Shown here: positions 7,147-13,470 of the stretch, piece after piece
Numbering within the stretch: the stretch's first letter is position 1
Layout of the letters: every line of letters starts with the position of its first letter
DNA from: Deltaproteobacteria bacterium
Lineage (GTDB): Bacteria; Desulfobacterota; Desulfobacteria; Desulfobacterales; ETH-SRB1
Assembly (NCBI GenBank): GCA_030262795.1
Contig: JAJSZO010000015.1
Span: forward strand, 1 to 19,335
Direction: 5' to 3'
DNA: 19,335 nt
Notes under the pieces: model-generated
Databases searched by the model: none
What the model was told of the DNA's origin: nothing
The model's input: only the letters and a program-made list of their open reading frames with translations
Translations under genes and position numbers: made by a program

Positions 7147-7743
7147 ATGTATATTGTCTGCTTGGATTTGGAAGGAGTTCTTGTCCCTGAAATATGGATA
7201 AATGTAGCCCAAAAGACCGGCATTAAGGAACTTGAACTTACTACACGTGATATATCCGATTATGATGTATTGATGAAAAAAAGACTTTCTATTCTTCATA
7301 AACATGGCCTGAAGATAAACGATATAAAAAAGGTTATAGATTCCATGGAACCGCTTGAAGGTGCGGTGGAATTTCTTGAGTGGCTTCGATCATGTACCCA
7401 GGTAATAATTGCTTCAGATACATTTGTTCAATTCGCAGGACCTTTAATGAAAAAACTTGGATGGCCAACTCTTTTTTGTAATTCTTTGCAAATAGATTCT
7501 GACGGCTCAATTAATAGTTATACCTTACGTCTGCAAGACGGCAAGCGGCAGACAATATTAGCTCTAAGAAACCTGAATTACAAAACAATAGCCGTTGGCG
7601 ACTCATATAATGATATTTCCATGCTCAAAGAAGCTGATGCAGGTATTTTTTTCCGGCCGCCGGATAGTATAAAAGATGAATTCCCTGAGCTCACTTTATC
7701 ATATTCATATAAAGAATTAAAAAACATTATCAAAAAAATCTAG
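7147..7743 (+). CDS. thrH: Phosphoserine phosphatase / homoserine phosphotransferase (ThrH)
   Basis: HAD-superfamily enzyme closely resembling Pseudomonas ThrH, which dephosphorylates phosphoserine and can transfer the phosphate to homoserine. From the ATG at 7147 it has 198 residues, the family size. It shows the nucleophile motif CLDLEGVLVPEIW (Asp7, with Glu9 replacing the usual second Asp), TTRDISDYDVLMKKRL, the LEGAVEFLEWLR segment, ASDTF, DGKRQ and the metal-binding VGDSYNDISML. The start at 7147 follows AGGTGA (7137-7142). An earlier in-frame ATG at 7120 lies inside a heptamer repeat and is rejected. Position after hom supports a role as the kinase step before threonine synthase, though no thrC is in the window. 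Confidence 0.92.
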   Translation: MYIVCLDLEGVLVPEIWINVAQKTGIKELELTTRDISDYDVLMKKRLSILHKHGLKINDIKKVIDSMEPLEGAVEFLEWLRSCTQVIIASDTFVQFAGPLMKKLGWPTLFCNSLQIDSDGSINSYTLRLQDGKRQTILALRNLNYKTIAVGDSYNDISMLKEADAGIFFRPPDSIKDEFPELTLSYSYKELKNIIKKI

Positions 7744-7749
7744 TACCTT

Positions 7750-8181
7750 ATGATAACCCACAACATAACATACCGTGTAATTTACGGCGATACGGATAAG
7801 ATGGGCATTGCCTATCATTCAAATTACTTACGCTGGTTTGAAATTGGTCGTACAGAAATTTTCAGACATCTTGGACTTACTTACAAGGAAATTGAAAAAG
7901 GGGGGATTTTTCTGCCCGTCTCGGAAGTCTATTGCAAGTATTTATACCCTGCACATTACGATGATGTTCTGATAATAGAAACTTCTTTAGACACAAGCGT
8001 TAAGGGCAGTATGAAATTTAATTATCGCATATTAAGTGAAGATGGTAATACAATGCTTGCAAAAGGACAAACCAGGCATGCCTTTACTGACCGCAACGGT
8101 CGCGTAGTTCGTCCGCCGAAATTATTAATAGAACTTATTGCAAAAAATGTAAGTTCTCAATTAGGAACGTGGACGAATTAA
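7750..8181 (+). CDS. Acyl-CoA thioesterase, YbgC/4-hydroxybenzoyl-CoA family
   Basis: Hotdog-fold thioesterase of 143 residues. The N-terminal signature YGDTDKMGIAYHSNYLRWFE carries the catalytic Asp (Asp16) and the conserved His-x-Asn-Tyr. The region EIGRTEIFRHLGL and the second half up to RPPKLLIELIAKN also fit the family. The natural substrate cannot be read from sequence. It starts 6 nt after thrH with no clear ribosome binding site, suggesting coupling. The last residues (GTWTN) and the TAA stop are encoded by an inserted repeat element beginning at 8164, so the native C terminus was probably slightly different. Confidence 0.9.
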   Translation: MITHNITYRVIYGDTDKMGIAYHSNYLRWFEIGRTEIFRHLGLTYKEIEKGGIFLPVSEVYCKYLYPAHYDDVLIIETSLDTSVKGSMKFNYRILSEDGNTMLAKGQTRHAFTDRNGRVVRPPKLLIELIAKNVSSQLGTWTN

Positions 8182-8232
8182 CTTCTCCAAGTAGGCGCAT
8201 AGATTTGGGGAAGTTATTTCGTCCACGTTCCT
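8163..8232. mobile_element. Minimal copy of the AGGAACGTGGACGAA inverted-repeat element (70 bp)
   Basis: 28-bp arms 8163-8190 and 8205-8232 are inverted with 26 of 28 matches around a 14-nt loop (GTAGGCGCATAGAT). Measured from GGAACG to CGTTCC (8164-8231) it is flanked by TTA on both sides (8161-8163 and 8232-8234), compatible with a 3-bp target duplication. Bases 8163-8209 match the reverse complement of 9351-9397 at 44 of 47 positions, so this is probably an internally deleted derivative of the longer copy. It provides the stop of the thioesterase gene and abuts the start of the kinase gene. Confidence 0.85.
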
Positions 8233-8248
8233 TAGTTGGGGTAACTGG

Positions 8249-9271
8249 TTGAATACATACATGTCAAAATTTAATAAATGCAAAATACTCGTTGTCGGGG
8301 ATTTGATGGTCGATGAATATTTATGGGGAGATGTTGACCGCATATCACCTGAAGCACCTGTCCAGGTAGTATTGGTCAAAAATGAAAACTATACCTTAGG
8401 CGGGTCCGGAAACGTTGTAAATAATCTTGTTGAACTTGGCGCAAAAGTGTCAGTGATAGGCATAACGGGTACTGACAGGCATGGCAACCTGTTGCTGAAA
8501 AACTTAAATAAACTAGGGGTGGATACAGCAGGTGTTGTTCAGGAACCTGACAGGCCAACTACAAGGAAAACAAGGATTATTGCGGCAAATCAGCATGTGC
8601 TAAGAATAGACAGAGAAACAAAAAGAAAAATTTTAGCCAAAACTTTTGAACTCCTTGCAGGATTTATTGAAGAAAAAGTCTCCTCTGCTGATCTAATTCT
8701 TATTTCCGATTACGAAAAGGGACTTATCACAAATTCCTTGTTTTCAAAACTGATCGAATTTGCTAAAAAACACAATAAAATAACAATTGCCGATCCAAAA
8801 GGACTCAATTTTTCTAAATATTCAGGAGTATTTTTGCTTACACCAAACAGAAAAGAAGCAGTGCTTGCCACTGGAACTGAAATTTTAGATGAAGCAGCTC
8901 TCATAAAAGCAGGAAATAAAATTCTTGATACTGCTATCATAGATAACCTGCTTATCACATGCGGCAAGGATGGTATGATTCTTTTTGAAAAGAACAAAGA
9001 ACCTTATAAAATCAGTGCAAAAGCCAGACAGGTCTATGATGTTTCAGGAGCAGGAGATACTGTGCTTGCTGTTATAGGGCTTGCATTGGCATCAGGAGCA
9101 TCATTAAAAGATAGCGCAGCCATAGCAAATACCGCTGCCGGAATTGTTGTAGGCAAAGTTGGAACCGCTACTGTTTCAAGCAAAGAACTTGCCTCAGCCT
9201 TAAGGAACGTGGACGAAATATCTTCCCCAACTAATGCATCACAGCTTCAGACCGCCTTTGCCCAGTCTTAA
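8249..9271 (+). CDS. hldA: D-glycero-beta-D-manno-heptose-7-phosphate kinase (HldA/RfaE1 domain)
   Basis: PfkB/ribokinase-family kinase that phosphorylates heptose-7-phosphate at C1 during ADP-heptose synthesis for LPS core. Motifs: KCKILVVGDLMVDEYLWGDVDRISPEAPV, glycine-rich LGGSGNVVNNLVELGAKV, ISDYEKGL, LTPNRKEA and the catalytic DVSGAGDTV with its Asp. The C-terminal cytidylyltransferase domain of bifunctional HldE is absent. The start is either TTG at 8249 (GGGG 7 nt upstream) or ATG at 8261 with no clear site; the first conserved residues begin after both. The last 22 residues (from Arg319) and the stop are encoded by an inserted element, so the original C terminus has been replaced. Confidence 0.9.
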   Translation: MNTYMSKFNKCKILVVGDLMVDEYLWGDVDRISPEAPVQVVLVKNENYTLGGSGNVVNNLVELGAKVSVIGITGTDRHGNLLLKNLNKLGVDTAGVVQEPDRPTTRKTRIIAANQHVLRIDRETKRKILAKTFELLAGFIEEKVSSADLILISDYEKGLITNSLFSKLIEFAKKHNKITIADPKGLNFSKYSGVFLLTPNRKEAVLATGTEILDEAALIKAGNKILDTAIIDNLLITCGKDGMILFEKNKEPYKISAKARQVYDVSGAGDTVLAVIGLALASGASLKDSAAIANTAAGIVVGKVGTATVSSKELASALRNVDEISSPTNASQLQTAFAQS

Positions 9272-9397
9272 ATCCAGTCTCAAATCCCAAAAATCTTGAA
9301 ATAGCTCGCTATTCCTTCAACTTTTGTGATCTGAGATCAAACAAATTCGGCCCAAATCTGTGCGCCTACTTGGGGAAGTTATTTCGTCCACGTTCCT
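9203..9397. mobile_element. 195-bp MITE-like element with 28-bp terminal inverted repeats
   Basis: Terminal arms 9203-9230 and 9370-9397 are inverted with 27 of 28 matches, both beginning AGGAACGTGGACGAAATA. The 139-nt interior is too small for a transposase, so the element is non-autonomous. Flanks TAA (9201-9203) and TAT (9397-9399) do not form a clean target duplication. The insertion is inside the 3' end of the heptose kinase gene and supplies its stop codon. Confidence 0.85.
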
Positions 9398-9505
9398 ATT
9401 CCGATTACACTACATTCAAACAAAAAAACTCTGTTAGAACTTGAATCATTAACAAAAAAATTGAAAAAAACCGGTATAATTAATAATATCAAAAGAGATC
9501 GTTAA
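9398..9505 (+). pseudogene. Orphan coding remnant after the element, possibly the lost HldE second domain
   Basis: The frame ending at the TAA at 9503-9505 reads IPITLHSNKKTLLELESL, then TKKLKKTG, then IINNIKRDR, with no start codon outside the element. The K-T-L-x-x-L spacing ending in KKLKKTG resembles the segment just before the cytidylyltransferase domain of bifunctional HldE. The IINNIK tail resembles that domain's C terminus (TNIIxKI). This would fit deletion of the domain between its ends. The match is short and judged by eye; it may be unrelated sequence. Confidence 0.3.
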
Positions 9506-9520
9506 GTAATACAACACGAT

Positions 9521-9832
9521 ATGTTATTTTTGCAGAAAAATCCTCAAGGCATAACTTTCAAGGTCTTTGTTCAACCAAAGTCTTCAAAAAACATGATTAC
9601 AGGAATTTACGGTGATGCACTTAAAATCAAGCTCACAGCTCCTCCGGTTGATGGTGCCGCCAACAAGATGTGCATTAAATTTCTTGCAAAATGCTTTAAA
9701 ATTCCAAAAACATCATTAGAAATAATATCCGGACACACCAGCCGAACTAAACATGTGCTTTATAAGCAAAAACATAATAAAGACGGGTTGGAGAGCATTG
9801 ATCATTTCAAAAAAAGCTTGAATAATTATTGA
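9521..9832 (+). CDS. DUF167 / YggU family protein
   Basis: Small 103-residue protein with the DUF167 core: FKVFVQPKSSKN at the N terminus, then LKIKLTAPPVDGAANK, FLAKCFKIPKTSLEIISG and the HTSRTK end. The fold is known from YggU structures, but the biochemical function is not established. No clear ribosome binding site precedes the ATG, and the remnant's stop lies 15 nt upstream. The residues after about 85 are lysine- and asparagine-rich and extend beyond the core domain. The initiator tRNA gene follows. Confidence 0.9.
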   Translation: MLFLQKNPQGITFKVFVQPKSSKNMITGIYGDALKIKLTAPPVDGAANKMCIKFLAKCFKIPKTSLEIISGHTSRTKHVLYKQKHNKDGLESIDHFKKSLNNY

Positions 9833-9848
9833 ATTCTCAAAAAAAAGC

Positions 9849-9877
9849 TTGACAATCTTTCTTAATACAGCTATCAA
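9849..9877 (+). promoter_or_regulatory. Promoter of the initiator tRNA gene
   Basis: A perfect TTGACA (9849-9854) is followed after 17 nt by TATCAA (9872-9877). The start would lie near 9884, just before the tRNA 5' end at 9889. Spacing and position agree with a sigma-70 promoter dedicated to the tRNA. Confidence 0.65.
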
Positions 9878-9888
9878 TACTTTTTTGA

Positions 9889-9965
<77 letters not shown>

Positions 9966-9975
9966 TAAGAAAAAC

Positions 9976-10008
9976 AAGGGGTTACGGAAGATTCGTAACC
10001 CCTTTTTA
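9976..10008 (+). terminator. Rho-independent terminator of tRNA-fMet
   Basis: An 11-bp perfect stem, AAGGGGTTACG (9976-9986) with CGTAACCCCTT (9994-10004), has a 7-nt loop and continues into a T-rich run. It starts 11 nt after the tRNA 3' end. Confidence 0.9.
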
Positions 10009-10067
10009 TTTGCTCTAAAAGGGCGTTGCATTCAGACTGCCGAAATTAGAGCCTCCCCCAAATCCGT

Positions 10068-10073
10068 TATAAT
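10068..10073 (+). promoter_or_regulatory. Candidate -10 box upstream of rtcB
   Basis: A perfect TATAAT lies 120 bp upstream of the rtcB start. The hexamer 17 nt before it (ATTAGA, 10045-10050) matches the -35 consensus at only three of six positions. It is the best promoter candidate in the 184-bp gap after the tRNA terminator. Confidence 0.35.
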
Positions 10074-10101
10074 CAGAAAATTACTTACATGCTTTTGAAA
10101 A

Positions 10102-10140
10102 AGGAACCTGGACGAAATAACTTCACTTTTTTGCCAGGTT
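10102..10140. repeat. Partial copy of the AGGAACGTGGACGAA element upstream of rtcB
   Basis: 10102-10124 matches the 5' end of the element's terminal repeat at 22 of 23 positions; the change is G to C at the seventh base. A short hairpin arises with AACCTGG (10105-10111) pairing to CCAGGTT (10134-10140), so the G-to-C change is matched on the other side. It lies in the presumed rtcB leader. Confidence 0.6.
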
Positions 10141-10192
10141 ATCATTGGCTTCCGGTGCCGGTGGGCTTGATTCGATTTACAAGAGGATATAA

Positions 10193-11353
10193 ATGGAGTT
10201 GGTAATAACAACAGAAAGCAGGCCAATTAAATTATGGCTTGATAACATAGAAGATGGTGCTTTGGCCCAAGCTAAGAATCTTGCCAACCTGCCATTCGTG
10301 TTCAAGCATATAGCTATTATGCCGGATGCTCATCAAGGATACGGTATGCCAATAGGAGGTGTTATGGCAACGCGGGATGTTATTGTTCCTAATGCAGTTG
10401 GGGTTGATATCGGCTGCGGAATGTGTGCAATGAAGACATCCTTGACTGAAATTGAAACCCACGACTTGAAAACGATTATGGGCCTGATTAGAAAGAGTGT
10501 TCCTGTCGGGTTTAAACACCAACTTATAAAACAAGATGAATGCTTGATGCCAAAAATGGTTCACCATAATGGAATTGTTGAACGGGAGTACAATAGTGCT
10601 CTAAAGCAGCTTGGCACCCTTGGTGGTGGAAATCATTTTATTGAAATCCAAAAAGGGAATGACGGGTATGTATGGATTATGGTTCATTCGGGTTCAAGAA
10701 ATATTGGACTAAAGGTTGCCAAACATTACAACGACGTTGCAAACGAAGCGAATGAAAAGTGGTTTAGTGTAGTTCCGAAAAAGTGGGAGCTGGCATTTCT
10801 GCCTGCCGACACAATCGCCGGAAAGGCATATCTTGACGAAATGCAATACTGTGTAGATTTCGCGTTTGCCAATAGGCATTTGATGATGGATCGTATTATG
10901 GTAGCTGTAATGAGCGTTGCTCCTGACACTGAATTTGATAAAATGATAAATATTGCTCACAATTACGCACAACTCGAACATCACTTCCAAACGAACGTAT
11001 GGGTTCACAGGAAGGGCGCAACAATGGCTCAGAAGGGGCAAACTGGAATTATCCCAGGATCGCAAGGCACAGCCAGTTATATCGTAAGGGGAATGGGAAA
11101 TCCAGAAAGTTTTCATTCTTGTTCGCATGGTGCCGGGCGGAAAATGGGCCGTAAACAGGCGCAACGGGAACTCAACCTTGAAGCTGAAAAGAAACGCCTT
11201 GATGACCTCGGTGTGATCCATTCTATTCGTGGCAAAAAAGATCTTGATGAGGCTGCTGGGGCATACAAAAACATCACGAAGGTTATGGCAAAGCAGTCTG
11301 ATTTGGTTGAAATCGTGGTGGAATTGCGGCCGATGGCAGTAATTAAGGGGTAA
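10193..11353 (+). CDS. rtcB: RNA-splicing ligase RtcB family protein
   Basis: GTP- and Mn-dependent ligase joining 3'-phosphate or 2',3'-cyclic-phosphate RNA ends to 5'-OH ends. At 386 residues it has the usual bacterial size. Motifs in order: PDAHQGYGMPIGGV, NAVGVDIGCGM with metal-binding Cys75, LGGGNHFIEI, VHSGSRNIG, NYAQLEHH, VHRKGAT, PGSQGTASYIV, and HGAGR with His312 as the expected guanylylated residue. The C-terminal RPMAVIKG carries the conserved penultimate Lys. The ATG follows AAGAGGAT at about 5 nt. No rtcA or RtcR regulator is beside it. A LUD-domain gene follows after 19 bp, probably co-transcribed. Confidence 0.95.
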   Translation: MELVITTESRPIKLWLDNIEDGALAQAKNLANLPFVFKHIAIMPDAHQGYGMPIGGVMATRDVIVPNAVGVDIGCGMCAMKTSLTEIETHDLKTIMGLIRKSVPVGFKHQLIKQDECLMPKMVHHNGIVEREYNSALKQLGTLGGGNHFIEIQKGNDGYVWIMVHSGSRNIGLKVAKHYNDVANEANEKWFSVVPKKWELAFLPADTIAGKAYLDEMQYCVDFAFANRHLMMDRIMVAVMSVAPDTEFDKMINIAHNYAQLEHHFQTNVWVHRKGATMAQKGQTGIIPGSQGTASYIVRGMGNPESFHSCSHGAGRKMGRKQAQRELNLEAEKKRLDDLGVIHSIRGKKDLDEAAGAYKNITKVMAKQSDLVEIVVELRPMAVIKG

Positions 11354-11372
11354 AATCCAACAGGAGGAACGT

Positions 11373-12026
11373 ATGGACAAGCCTATTGAAAACTATTGGA
11401 AAATCCGTCTTGAAGGTCTTAAGAAATCTTTGGAAGAAAATAACTTTGAGGTTTTTCTTGCAAATAATTCCTCAGAAGCAAAAGCAATTGTGCAAAAAGA
11501 AATTCTTCCAAAAACAGGTGCAAAAAGTGTTTCATGGGGAGGCTCCTTAACATTTACTAAAACCGGGCTTTATAATGATATCAGGAATAATCCGGCTCTA
11601 AAAGTTCTGGACGTTTATGATAAAAATCTTTCTGATGAAGAAAAAAATGAGTTTCGAAGAAAAGCACTTCTCGTTGACCTCTTTATTACCGAAACGAACG
11701 CAGTCACTGAAACAGGAAGTCTTGTTAATCTTGATATGTATGGCAACCGTATAGCAGCTATGAGTTTCGGACCCAAATATGTTGTCATTCTTGTGGGCCG
11801 CAATAAAATTGTTCCCGATATAGAGGATGCTATGTTTCGCATTAAAAATTATGCGGCCCCGGTTAATTCCATGCGGTTAGACAAAAAGACACCTTGTGCC
11901 AGGACTTCCTGCTGCGAAGACTGCAAAAGCCCTGATCGTATTTGTAATATCTGGACAATAACAGAGAAATCGTTTCCCAAGGGAAGAATTAAGATCGTTT
12001 TGATTAACGAGGATCTGGGATTTTAA
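11373..12026 (+). CDS. LUD-domain protein (LutC/DUF162 family) with C-terminal Cys cluster
   Basis: 217 residues in the LUD family, whose best-known members LutB and LutC serve lactate oxidation. The segments SWGGSLTFTKTGL, FITETNAVTETGSLVNLDMYGNR and GRNKIVPDIEDAMFRIKNYAAP are characteristic. A C-terminal cluster, CARTSCCEDCKSPDRIC, could bind Fe-S or Zn. No LutA or LutB partner is adjacent, so lactate oxidation should not be assumed; many standalone members have no known reaction. A strong AGGAGG lies 7 nt before the ATG, so it is well translated downstream of rtcB. Confidence 0.85.
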   Translation: MDKPIENYWKIRLEGLKKSLEENNFEVFLANNSSEAKAIVQKEILPKTGAKSVSWGGSLTFTKTGLYNDIRNNPALKVLDVYDKNLSDEEKNEFRRKALLVDLFITETNAVTETGSLVNLDMYGNRIAAMSFGPKYVVILVGRNKIVPDIEDAMFRIKNYAAPVNSMRLDKKTPCARTSCCEDCKSPDRICNIWTITEKSFPKGRIKIVLINEDLGF

Positions 12027-12049
12027 AAAACCTCATACCTGCCAAAGCA

Positions 12050-12064
12050 AGGAACGTGGACGAA
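12050..12064. repeat. Solo terminal fragment of the AGGAACGTGGACGAA element
   Basis: 15 bases identical to the outer end of the terminal repeat, 23 bp after the LUD-protein stop. No matching inverted partner is present nearby; only GGAAC (12051-12055) and GTTCC (12067-12071) pair locally. A palindrome CGATATATCG (12071-12080) follows. It lies in the 80-bp leader of the HEAT-repeat gene. Confidence 0.55.
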
Positions 12065-12106
12065 CTGTTCCGATATATCGTCATTAGAGGAGAAAAAAAC
12101 TGAACG

Positions 12107-12946
12107 ATGGGAAAGAAAAAAGACAAAAAGAAAGAGACTGAAGATGAAATACAACAGATCATAACGCAATTAAAAACATGTGATGAGACGAAGGACACTA
12201 ATTATGAAGCAGAAGCAAGCATGATGGAGACATTGATCTCTATCGGGGAATCTGCTGTTCCGTCATTGATAGAATTGTTGCAGAATTATGACACGTGGAT
12301 GAGCAGTGCGTTTGCTGCTGATGTCTTGGGAGAAATCGGAGCAACAAGTGCGATTGAGCCATTAGCAGATGCCCTGGAAGATTTTGAACTCGGAGAAAAT
12401 GCGTATATAGCCATCAAGAAATTCGGTTACGCCTGTATTTCAGACGTAATACAACGAATTGAATATAGGATAGCTCATCCTATTGAGACGGGGACATCAC
12501 TTGATCTGATTACGTCATATGCCTTAAAGGTTCTTGGCGACATACACTGTGATCAATCAAGTCATTTTCTCAACAGTTTATTGGACGATTATATCTTGGA
12601 AATGCCCGATGAAACGTTTGATTCCACAACATATAAGTGGAAATACAGGAATGTCGATTTTTTTCATCTTCTGGACTGTCTGGTGAGACAGCAAAATAAA
12701 AGTGCCATTCCGCATATCAGGAAGGCAAGAGATTGCTTCCAGAAAGAGTATACCGACTATATAATCTGTCAAATTGCAATTGGAAGACTCAAAAAAGGAA
12801 AGGTGGAGGGATATCTTCCAATGGAAGCTATGGAAATCGCCATACCATCCGGAATGATTATGGATGTATTATCCGGAGGGCAATATGGCTGGAAGGATAG
12901 AGTTGACGAAAAGTATGGTGAATATTTCGATGAGGATGAAGACTAA
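12107..12946 (+). CDS. HEAT-repeat-like protein of unknown function
   Basis: 279 residues with no signal peptide or membrane segment, so probably cytoplasmic. After a lysine/glutamate-rich N terminus, residues about 38-115 form HEAT-like helical pairs (ESAVPSLIELL, AADVLGEIGATSAIEPLADAL, AYIAIKKFGYACISDVI). A less regular helical region follows, then an acidic tail ending EDED. HEAT arrays usually bind proteins; no partner is evident. AGAGGAG (12085-12091) lies about 15 nt before the ATG, an unusually long spacing, but no better in-frame start is visible. Possibly it is the third gene of the rtcB unit. Confidence 0.75.
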   Translation: MGKKKDKKKETEDEIQQIITQLKTCDETKDTNYEAEASMMETLISIGESAVPSLIELLQNYDTWMSSAFAADVLGEIGATSAIEPLADALEDFELGENAYIAIKKFGYACISDVIQRIEYRIAHPIETGTSLDLITSYALKVLGDIHCDQSSHFLNSLLDDYILEMPDETFDSTTYKWKYRNVDFFHLLDCLVRQQNKSAIPHIRKARDCFQKEYTDYIICQIAIGRLKKGKVEGYLPMEAMEIAIPSGMIMDVLSGGQYGWKDRVDEKYGEYFDEDED

Positions 12947-12964
12947 AAGAATATAGAGGGGTTC

Positions 12965-13255
12965 TTTATCATTTCTTCCATAATCTAATTGTTCAATACC
13001 GAGTATTGGTGACCCATTTTATGAGCTACAGCAAGTGCTTCCAGAACCTAAATGATAATCAAGGACAATATCTCCCACACTAGAAAATTTATTTATTATG
13101 AACTCAAGTAATAATTCAGGCTTTTTACCTCCTTTAATATTTACATCACCCCCATGCCTACAATTTCCGAAATTAGCTGAAAAGTTTCTAAAATTCCCTA
13201 TTGGGACTTCTTTGTTTTTATTTCCAGATTCCATTCCTTCTAACTTTTCATTCGC
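12965..13255 (-). pseudogene. Decayed DNA methyltransferase (type III Mod-like C-terminal fragment)
   Basis: Read on the minus strand, 13255-13031 encodes NEKLEG, FRNFSANFGN, GGKKPELLLEFIINKF and GDIVLDYHLGSGSTC, the C-terminal SAM-binding end of beta-class Mod methylases. The frame then breaks. 13029-13003 in another frame gives VAHKMGHQY, and 13000-12965 in the first frame gives GIEQLDYGRNDK. Together they restore the family pattern, so there are two compensating indels about 30 nt apart. The catalytic DPPY half is missing, and a stop (13256-13258) and a mobile-type repeat lie directly upstream. No restriction subunit is nearby. The gene is non-functional. Confidence 0.8.
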
Positions 13256-13266
13256 TTAAAAATATT

Positions 13267-13425
13267 GATGCTTTTCCGCTAATACTTTGAATATGTTCTG
13301 ATCTTCGTTTCGGTCACTTTTGGTAGGTTGGGTTGACCTACGTGATTACGCAAATCAAGGGTTCAGTCTATAACTTATTGAAAATAAAACATATTTATAA
13401 ATCAAAGTATTAGCGGAAGAGCATC
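13267..13425. mobile_element. 159-bp MITE-like element with 24-bp terminal inverted repeats
   Basis: Arms 13267-13290 (GATGCTTTTCCGCTAATACT then TTGA) and 13402-13425 are inverted with 23 of 24 matches. Weaker inverted similarity extends outward and inward (ATATGTT with AACATAT). An internal hairpin GTAGGT/ACCTAC lies at 13323-13341. The sequence is unrelated to the AGGAACG family. No coding capacity and no clear target duplication are visible. It accounts for most of the gap between the methylase remnant and the response-regulator gene; no terminator for the latter was seen. Confidence 0.75.
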
Positions 13426-13470
13426 TAATTTTTGAAGAATGACAAAATCCACGAAGAATCAGAGAAAATA

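Noticed and set aside
10709..11380. A 223-codon minus-strand ORF opposite rtcB
   Set aside because: It overlaps the well-supported RtcB active-site region; the open frame follows from codon usage on the other strand.
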